The notes under the pieces: generated by a model
The model's database searches: none
Seen by the model: the letters and a program-made list of their open reading frames with translations, nothing else
What the model was told of the DNA's origin: nothing
Program-made: the position numbers and the translations under genes
Part shown: positions 59,583-64,000 of the stretch, in pieces
Position numbering within the stretch: the first letter of the stretch is position 1
How the letters are laid out: every line of letters begins with the position of its first letter
Source: Adlercreutzia sp910585575
GTDB taxonomy: Bacteria; Actinomycetota; Coriobacteriia; Coriobacteriales; Eggerthellaceae
Direction: 5' to 3' (one strand)
Assembly: GCF_951801035.1 (NCBI RefSeq)
Contig: NZ_CATOKT010000003.1
Length of the DNA stretch: 64,000 nt

Positions 59583-61241
59583 ATGACTGAGTTAAGCAGA
59601 CGCTCGTTCCTTACCGCTGCCGCTGTCGGTGCTGGTGTGCTCGGGGCCAGTGCCTTGACGGCCTGTTCGCCGCAGGCAGAAGAAGGAGCCGAAACGCTTT
59701 CGGCAACTGGCGATAGCAAGTACATGGCGCTTCGCGATGACATGGCCGAGCGCTATGACATCAGCGCTACGGCCGCAGTGCGCGAGCCCATCGCCGAGGA
59801 TCAGATTGCCGAGACGATCGATGCGGATATCGTGATCGTCGGTGCGGGTATTTCGGGAGCCATCGCTGCCGCCACCTGCATTGAAGAGGGCAAGTCTATT
59901 ATCGTGTTCCAGAAAGACGAGAAGGCCGTTTCCCATGGATGGGGTATTGCGGCTTGCAACTCTCAGGCCCAGAAAGACGCGGGCTACGAGAAGGACTGGA
60001 TGGAAGTGGTGAACCAGTGGAACCGAGCTGGCGAGAATCGCTCCCGCATCTCCGTGGTGATCAAGAACTGGATTCCCTATTCGGGAGAGACTATTGACTG
60101 GCTGTATGGTCTGGTGAACGATGTCGAAGGCGTTGGTCCTATGATCGCTCCGCCCAATATCGGCGCGACGTACGATACCGATTACACCAATACCTATGCC
60201 ACCGCCCATGGCTGGATGGGCGAGATGGAAGCCGTAGCCCAGTGGCTGATTGATTACGCCATTGAATCGGGCAAGGCTCAGGTGCTCTACTCGACCCCTG
60301 CCGTCCAGCTTAAAACAAATGCAGAGGGAACGGTAACCGGCGTCATTGCCCAGAAGGAAGACGGAAGCTATGTGCTTGGCAATGGCGCTTCCGTGATTTT
60401 GGCGGCTGGCGATTATGGACACAACGATGGCCTGCGAGCCGAGTTCATGCCCCATATCGAAGGACTGCCCTCTGCTTATTCTCGCACGAGCAATACTGGC
60501 GACGGCATTCTTATGGGCCATTGGGTTGGGGGCGCCATTCAGCCCTCACCTCACTGCGGCAACATTCACTACGATCCTCCGGTGGCGGTGCCCGACGTAC
60601 CTGGCTCTGGCCAGCCGTGGCTCTCGGTCAACCAGAACGGAAAGCGCTTCTGCAACGAGGATGTAGTGTACGGGCAGATCTATGCCCAGGATATGAATCA
60701 GCCGGGTCTTATGCACTGGCAGATTTTCGACGGAGATTTTAAAGAGCAGTGCGGCACGCTGGGCTCGGGTATGATGCGCACTGAGCCGTTCCCCGGCTAC
60801 GGCGACGCTATTGAAGAGGCGGCAAATAACGGTGACTGCAAGCGCGCTGACTCCATTGAGGAGCTTGCTGCTTTGATGGAGGTTCCGGCTGACGAGTTCA
60901 AAGCAACGGTGGATCGTTATAACGAGCTGTTTGAAAAGGGTGTTGATGAGGATTTCGGCAAGCTGGCCAAGTACCTTACCCCCATCAAGACGCCGCCGTT
61001 CTACGCCGTTGCTCGCCAGGCCGGTGTGCTGTGCACGCTTAATGGCCTGCTGACCGATGACGACTTCCGTGTTGTTGATGAAAACGACCAGGTTATTGAG
61101 GGTCTTTATGCAGTGGGCAACACGCAGGGCGGCTGGTTCGGCGGCTTGGAGCATCAGATGATGGTGCCTGGCATGAGTTTGGGGCGCGCTGCCGTATCGG
61201 GCCGTGTTGCCGCCAAGCGCGCCTGCGGAGCCAACTACTAG
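59583..61241 (+). CDS. Tat-exported FAD flavoprotein reductase, substrate unknown
   Basis: This 552-residue lipoprotein has the Tat motif 'LSRRSFLTAA', lipobox 'ALTAC' and FAD motif 'DIVIVGAGISGAIAAATC'. There is no FMN-binding domain and no heme motif. Its equivalent of the fumarate-reductase arginine region reads 'KRFCNEDVVYGQIYAQDM', so the substrate is probably not fumarate. RBS TAGGAGGG. It follows the membrane LuxR gene on the same strand. Confidence 0.9.
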   Translation: MTELSRRSFLTAAAVGAGVLGASALTACSPQAEEGAETLSATGDSKYMALRDDMAERYDISATAAVREPIAEDQIAETIDADIVIVGAGISGAIAAATCIEEGKSIIVFQKDEKAVSHGWGIAACNSQAQKDAGYEKDWMEVVNQWNRAGENRSRISVVIKNWIPYSGETIDWLYGLVNDVEGVGPMIAPPNIGATYDTDYTNTYATAHGWMGEMEAVAQWLIDYAIESGKAQVLYSTPAVQLKTNAEGTVTGVIAQKEDGSYVLGNGASVILAAGDYGHNDGLRAEFMPHIEGLPSAYSRTSNTGDGILMGHWVGGAIQPSPHCGNIHYDPPVAVPDVPGSGQPWLSVNQNGKRFCNEDVVYGQIYAQDMNQPGLMHWQIFDGDFKEQCGTLGSGMMRTEPFPGYGDAIEEAANNGDCKRADSIEELAALMEVPADEFKATVDRYNELFEKGVDEDFGKLAKYLTPIKTPPFYAVARQAGVLCTLNGLLTDDDFRVVDENDQVIEGLYAVGNTQGGWFGGLEHQMMVPGMSLGRAAVSGRVAAKRACGANY

Positions 61242-61353
61242 ACAGCTGTGGTTTCACCAAAATCTTGCGGGCGTATTGGACAACTGCGAAGCTTGCAAAT
61301 TGCGGATTCAAGCTAAGCTCTTTAGCGATGGAACTGGTTTGACGCCCTCCCTT

Positions 61354-61381
61354 AGACGAGCCGCCTTCGGGCGGCTCGTCT
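61354..61381. terminator. Perfect 12 bp hairpin with TTCG loop after the flavoprotein gene
   Basis: AGACGAGCCGCC (61354-61365), loop TTCG, complement at 61370-61381. There is no T run on either side. Likely a transcript end or RNA-stabilising hairpin for the flavoprotein gene, 113 bases after its stop. Confidence 0.6.
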
Positions 61382-61435
61382 CGCAGGACGGACAAGGATG
61401 GCGGCGATGGGCAGTTCCAGTTGATGCGCGCATCC

Positions 61436-61662
61436 ATGCCACGTAGTTGGGAGATGTGGCTGTGGTATGTAGTTGTGGCACGTAGCTGCGATGCGTGGCA
61501 GGGAAGTGTAACGGTGGCACGTGGCTGGGACGTGCAGTTCTGACGCGTGGCTTTGAGGTGATGTTGTGTCACGTAGTCGTGGCGCGTGTCTGGGACACTT
61601 GACTGTGACGTGCGGTTGTGTCGCGTGGTTGTGTTGCGTGGCTGTGATGAGCGTCCGTGACA
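61436..61662 (+). repeat. G/T-rich degenerate tandem array
   Basis: Over about 225 bp the motif CGTGGYTGTG or GTGGCACGTAG recurs with spacing of 13-25 bases. The clearest run is at about 61608-61650 (CGTGCGGTTGTGT, CGTGGTTGTGT, CGTGGCTGTGA). The plus strand is strongly G/T-biased and has few C/A runs. Confidence 0.6.
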
Positions 61663-61733
61663 GTCATCCCTTTTATGGTGTCCTTTCCAGGGAATGGGTG
61701 CTGGTCAAAACGCGGCCGAAGTTGAAGGTTTGG

Positions 61734-61756
61734 TTCGAAATCGGGCTTTTAAGGTC
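61734..61756 (+). repeat. Repeat-family arm, left copy of an exact 23 bp inverted repeat
   Basis: This 23-mer begins TTCGAAATCGGG and is found exactly, in reverse complement, at 61953-61975. It belongs to a roughly 50 bp unit (AAGTTGAA at 61719, GGGCT, GGTC) that is repeated in degenerate form from 61769 on the same strand. Confidence 0.75.
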
Positions 61757-61952
61757 GAAATTGCGCCCAAGTTGAACCTTTTGTTGGAGTTTGGGCTGAA
61801 TTTTGACCATACTGCAAGCGTGTTTGTCGACAGCTGTATTTGAAACACGGTGGCATTGCGACGTAATGCCAGTTCAGAGCTTTAAAGCGGGAAATGCTTC
61901 AAATTGCTTGTGCCGGGGCGCTCGCGCAAAAGCCCCGCCTCGAGGCGGTTGT

Positions 61953-61975
61953 GACCTTAAAAGCCCGATTTCGAA
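61953..61975 (-). repeat. Repeat-family arm, right copy of an exact 23 bp inverted repeat
   Basis: This is the reverse complement of 61734-61756, 196 bases away. A TTTTTGACC box follows at about 61998, matching the GGTCAAAA at 61703 in the left copy, so about 55 bp of structure is shared in inverted order. Confidence 0.75.
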
Positions 61976-62365
61976 CAATTTCCCCGCCACGAAGCATTTT
62001 TGACCCTGCTTCGCCACCACCACAGTCGCCGTTGCCCCAGTACGCTGCGATTCGTCTGCGCGGGTGCTGGCGAGGCCCGGCGCCTCTGCGCTTCATCCCT
62101 CGTGGCGCCACTTGCCGCATGCTCGCTGTTTGCCCCGCAGCCATCCTGTGTCGCCACTTTCCACCGTAGCCATCCTCGCTCCCGTTGCGCCACTTGGAGG
62201 TTGAAGCTGCTTGATCGTGGCATGCTGCTTGCCGATGGACTCGGTATCAGCTTGCCCTCAAGGTGCGCCATCCGACGCCCGCGCTATTGCTGATCTTAAT
62301 GCTGATATCTACAATAAGGGAACCGCCGTGGGCGGCGGTGAAGATCCGTTTGGTAAGGAGTGGGA

Positions 62366-62836
62366 ATGAAGAAGAATTTTAAGGCCAAGGCGCTTGCGGT
62401 GTTCGCATGCGCGTTCGCATTGTGCATCGCCTTGGTGGGCTGCGCGGGTGGCAGTGGCGCCGCGGGCGACGATGCCGCGAAGAACTTCCAGGGCGATTGG
62501 GTGCTCTCGGGCGGTTCGTCTGGCGGTCAGGAGATCGACCAGGCCAGCATCGACAGCATGCAGCAGCTGGGCATGAACGTGTACATTCAGCTGCAGGAGG
62601 ACGGCACCGCGGTTATCAACTTGTTCGGCAGTGAGATGACGGGCACTTGGAAGGCGAAGGACGCCACCACGGCCGACTTCACTCTCGAGGGCGATACCGA
62701 GGAAATCAAGATCGAGAATGACGAGTTGGTCATTGCGGTGGACGGCGATTCTCTCCGCTTCAAGAAGGGTGAGATCCCCGCAGCCGAGACGAGCACCACG
62801 CCTGACGAGATGGAGTCTTCTACCCCCGAGGCGTAG
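62366..62836 (+). CDS. Small secreted lipoprotein, unknown function
   Basis: The 156-residue protein has a Sec lipoprotein signal (positively charged start, hydrophobic core, lipobox 'LVGCAGG'). The mature part looks like a small beta-barrel or lipocalin-like domain ('GDWVLSGG', 'IQLQEDGTAVINLFG', 'GTWKAKDATTADFTLEGD'), with an acidic, Thr/Ser-rich tail. ATG 62366 follows TAAGGAG. The repeated 'W-x-L/F' strands fit a lipocalin-like fold common in Eggerthellaceae lipoproteins. Confidence 0.82.
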   Translation: MKKNFKAKALAVFACAFALCIALVGCAGGSGAAGDDAAKNFQGDWVLSGGSSGGQEIDQASIDSMQQLGMNVYIQLQEDGTAVINLFGSEMTGTWKAKDATTADFTLEGDTEEIKIENDELVIAVDGDSLRFKKGEIPAAETSTTPDEMESSTPEA

Positions 62837-62886
62837 TCGGCGCAAAACTAACGCTGGCTCTTCTCGGGAGTCAGGAACCTGCCATC

Positions 62887-62919
62887 AAGAGCCCCGCAGC
62901 GCCTGCGGGGCTCTTACTT
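62887..62919 (+). terminator. Intrinsic terminator of the lipoprotein gene
   Basis: A perfect 13 bp stem AAGAGCCCCGCAG (62887-62899) pairs with 62903-62915, loop CGC, then ACTTT. Confidence 0.85.
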
Positions 62920-63148
62920 TGCGTGGACCCGAGAGAGTTAAGGGCGGTACGACTTACGCAAAGTGAAGGGCGGTACGGCTTGAACGAAGCGAGAGGCGGC
63001 GGCTTGAGAGGCGCCCAGCGCCCTTCGCTCTTATAAGCCCAGGGCAAAACGCCCCTTGGAGGGATGGTTCATGACTTGGCGGGGCGGCTCATGATTTAGC
63101 CGCGGTAGAGCGGCATTCCCCCGGAAGGTGTCAGAAGGTTCTCCCAAT
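62920..63148. other. Intergenic region with short direct repeats
   Basis: It contains GGGCGGTACGRCTT twice (near 62942 and 62968) and GGYTCATGAYTT twice (near 63067 and 63086). No gene is supported. Confidence 0.5.
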
Positions 63149-63187
63149 AAAAAAGCCCCGGCAGCTCGGAGGAGGGCTGCCGGGGCT
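63149..63187 (-). terminator. Intrinsic terminator of the RidA-like gene
   Basis: A 12 bp stem AGCCCCGGCAGC (63154-63165) with 63176-63187, followed on the minus strand by a T run. Confidence 0.85.
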
Positions 63188-63195
63188 GGGGTTTT

Positions 63196-63228
63196 CGATG
63201 GGCCGCATGACGATGATGCGGCCCATCG
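63196..63228. other. Second perfect hairpin downstream of the RidA-like gene
   Basis: A 13 bp stem (63196-63208 with 63216-63228, core GGGCCGCAT) with a 7-base loop, between the RidA-like stop and the T-run terminator. There is no T run of its own. Confidence 0.55.
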
Positions 63229-63261
63229 GCATGAGAGAGACGACGGCTTAAGCGGCTGCGT

Positions 63262-64000
63262 CTAGGCAACGGGCGGGGTGCCCTCCCAGTTGCCGGCGAT
63301 GGCGTCGATCATAACGCGCGCGCCCTTCGGCAGCACGCCGGTGCCCACCAGGCGGCGAGCCGGGGTGCCCTCGGGGAAGAAGCGCAGGTAGACCTCGTTC
63401 ATGGCGTCAGCGTCGGCCAGGTCGGCCAAGTAGACGTTCACCTTCACGATGTCGGCCAGGCTGTGGTCCACCGACTCGATGATAGCCTTGATGGCGGACA
63501 GGCACTGCTCGGTCTGGCCGGCCACGTCGGCGGACAGATCAGAGGCGATCTGCCCGGAGATGTTGTTGTAGTGGCTGAAGGCCACGGTCTGAGTGGACAG
63601 CGGGCAGCGGGGCGCCGCGTCGGTGTTGTTGGCCTCGATGATTAGGCCGTGACGATCTTCGATGGCCTGCGGCGGGGTGCCGTCGCCATGGGACACCACG
63701 GCTTCGATGGCCACGTCGCAGTGCAGCGGCAGATCAGCCACGGGCACCACGGTGCGCGCCGGCAGATAGTTCACCGCGCGGGCGATGCCGGAGTCAGGGA
63801 AGAACGTCTTGTAGGCCTCGTTCACGGCATCCATGTCGGCCAGATCGCGCACGAGCACGGTGACCTTCACGATGTCATCGAAGGGCACGTCGATGCTAGA
63901 AAGGATGGCCTTCACGTTCTTCAGGCACTGAGCCGTCTGGGCGGCCACGTCGCCCAGGATGGGGCGACCGCTCTTCGGATCCAGCGGCAGCTGCAGCGAG
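63262..64000 (-). CDS. Tandem RidA (YjgF/YER057c) protein, N-terminus outside window
   Basis: The frame is open through the right edge, so the protein is partial. Two RidA-like domains are joined. Domain 1 has 'QLPLDPKSGRPILGDVAAQT' and 'PARTVVPVADLPL' (keeping the Arg of the active site) with 'AIEAVV'. Domain 2 has 'ISGQIASDLSADVAGQTEQC' and 'TPARRLVGTGVLPKGARV' with Asp in place of the usual Glu ('IDAIAG'). RidA enzymes deaminate reactive enamine/imine intermediates from PLP enzymes. The tandem layout suggests an asymmetric trimer-like assembly. A GTG at 63948 is internal, not the start. Confidence 0.85.
   Translation of the reverse strand, partial: SLQLPLDPKSGRPILGDVAAQTAQCLKNVKAILSSIDVPFDDIVKVTVLVRDLADMDAVNEAYKTFFPDSGIARAVNYLPARTVVPVADLPLHCDVAIEAVVSHGDGTPPQAIEDRHGLIIEANNTDAAPRCPLSTQTVAFSHYNNISGQIASDLSADVAGQTEQCLSAIKAIIESVDHSLADIVKVNVYLADLADADAMNEVYLRFFPEGTPARRLVGTGVLPKGARVMIDAIAGNWEGTPPVA

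Larger units (their letters stand above)
61242..62365. other. Repeat-rich noncoding stretch
   Basis: This 1.1 kb stretch has no supported gene; short ORFs in it lack ribosome sites and coding texture. It holds a strong hairpin (61354-61381), a G/T-rich degenerate array (61436-61662) and a repeat family with exact inverted copies (61703-61998). The rest, to 62365, is GC-rich with no signal except the ribosome site of the next gene. Confidence 0.75.

Noticed and set aside
61566..62293. Several 60-100 codon frames in the repeat-rich stretch
   Set aside because: No ribosome sites, overlapping frames on both strands, Arg/Pro/Ser-rich composition and repeats running through them.
1..64000. tRNA, rRNA, prophage and insertion-sequence genes
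   Set aside because: Reading the gaps between genes showed no tRNA-like cloverleaf, transposase, integrase or phage structural gene that I could support; a covariance-model scan would be needed to exclude small RNAs.

Overview
The window is GC-rich, gene-dense bacterial chromosome. Its gene content points to an anaerobic gut actinobacterium of the Eggerthellaceae (Coriobacteriia, Eggerthella/Gordonibacter/Adlercreutzia/Slackia type). The evidence is several Tat-exported flavoprotein and molybdopterin reductases, LuxR regulators with a multi-pass membrane N-terminus, DmsABC-like modules, class III fructose-bisphosphatase and a VPQTG sortase substrate. The family assignment is inference. No rRNA, tRNA, CRISPR array, prophage or intact insertion sequence was recognised.

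Layout. 1-5.2 kb: two convergent hybrid histidine kinases, the first cut by the left edge. 5.5-10.6 kb: a LysR regulator divergent from an exported molybdoenzyme, its four-cluster iron-sulfur subunit and a TorD-type chaperone. 10.7-11.9 kb: luxS-mtnN (methyl-cycle detoxification and AI-2). 12.1-14.1 kb: carbamate kinase and a short-chain dehydrogenase. 14.3-18.8 kb: a MarR regulator overlapping a heterodimeric ABC exporter. 18.9-25.6 kb: asparaginase, a glyoxalase-nitroreductase fusion, MsrA, NAD(P)HX epimerase, acetate kinase, and a purine permease divergent from apt. 25.6-34.2 kb: an amino-acid permease, a wall-anchored beta-helix protein, fbp, a small membrane protein, dgt and a 3-hydroxyacyl-CoA dehydrogenase. 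34.5-43.1 kb: a second, non-exported molybdoenzyme operon (catalytic, FeS, membrane anchor, MFS carrier), a LysR-ferredoxin pair and a Tat flavoprotein with an FMN domain. 43.2-50 kb: ZIP metal carrier, APC permease, second SDR, a HipBA module with three evenly spaced operators, and an S10 carboxypeptidase. 50.1-61.2 kb: two pairs of Tat flavoprotein plus membrane-bound LuxR regulator. Between them lie a scar of a decayed permease copy, a PAP2 phosphatase, a nitroreductase and a DNA-repair pair. 61.2-64 kb: a 1.1 kb repeat-rich noncoding stretch, a small lipoprotein and a tandem RidA protein cut by the right edge.

The physiology implied is anaerobic respiration with many small-molecule acceptors. 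Five candidate terminal reductases (two molybdoenzymes, three flavoproteins) sit in the window, each with its own transcription factor nearby (LysR or membrane LuxR). Acetate kinase, carbamate kinase, amino-acid permeases and asparaginase suggest an asaccharolytic, amino-acid-based energy metabolism.

The items most worth following up are: the membrane-LuxR/flavoprotein pairs whose flavoproteins lack the fumarate-reductase arginine motif; the cytoplasmic molybdoenzyme with its own carrier; the LysR-ferredoxin overlap; the hip operators at exact 39 bp spacing; the mosaic gene scar at 53.5-54.2 kb; and the repeat family at 61.4-62 kb.
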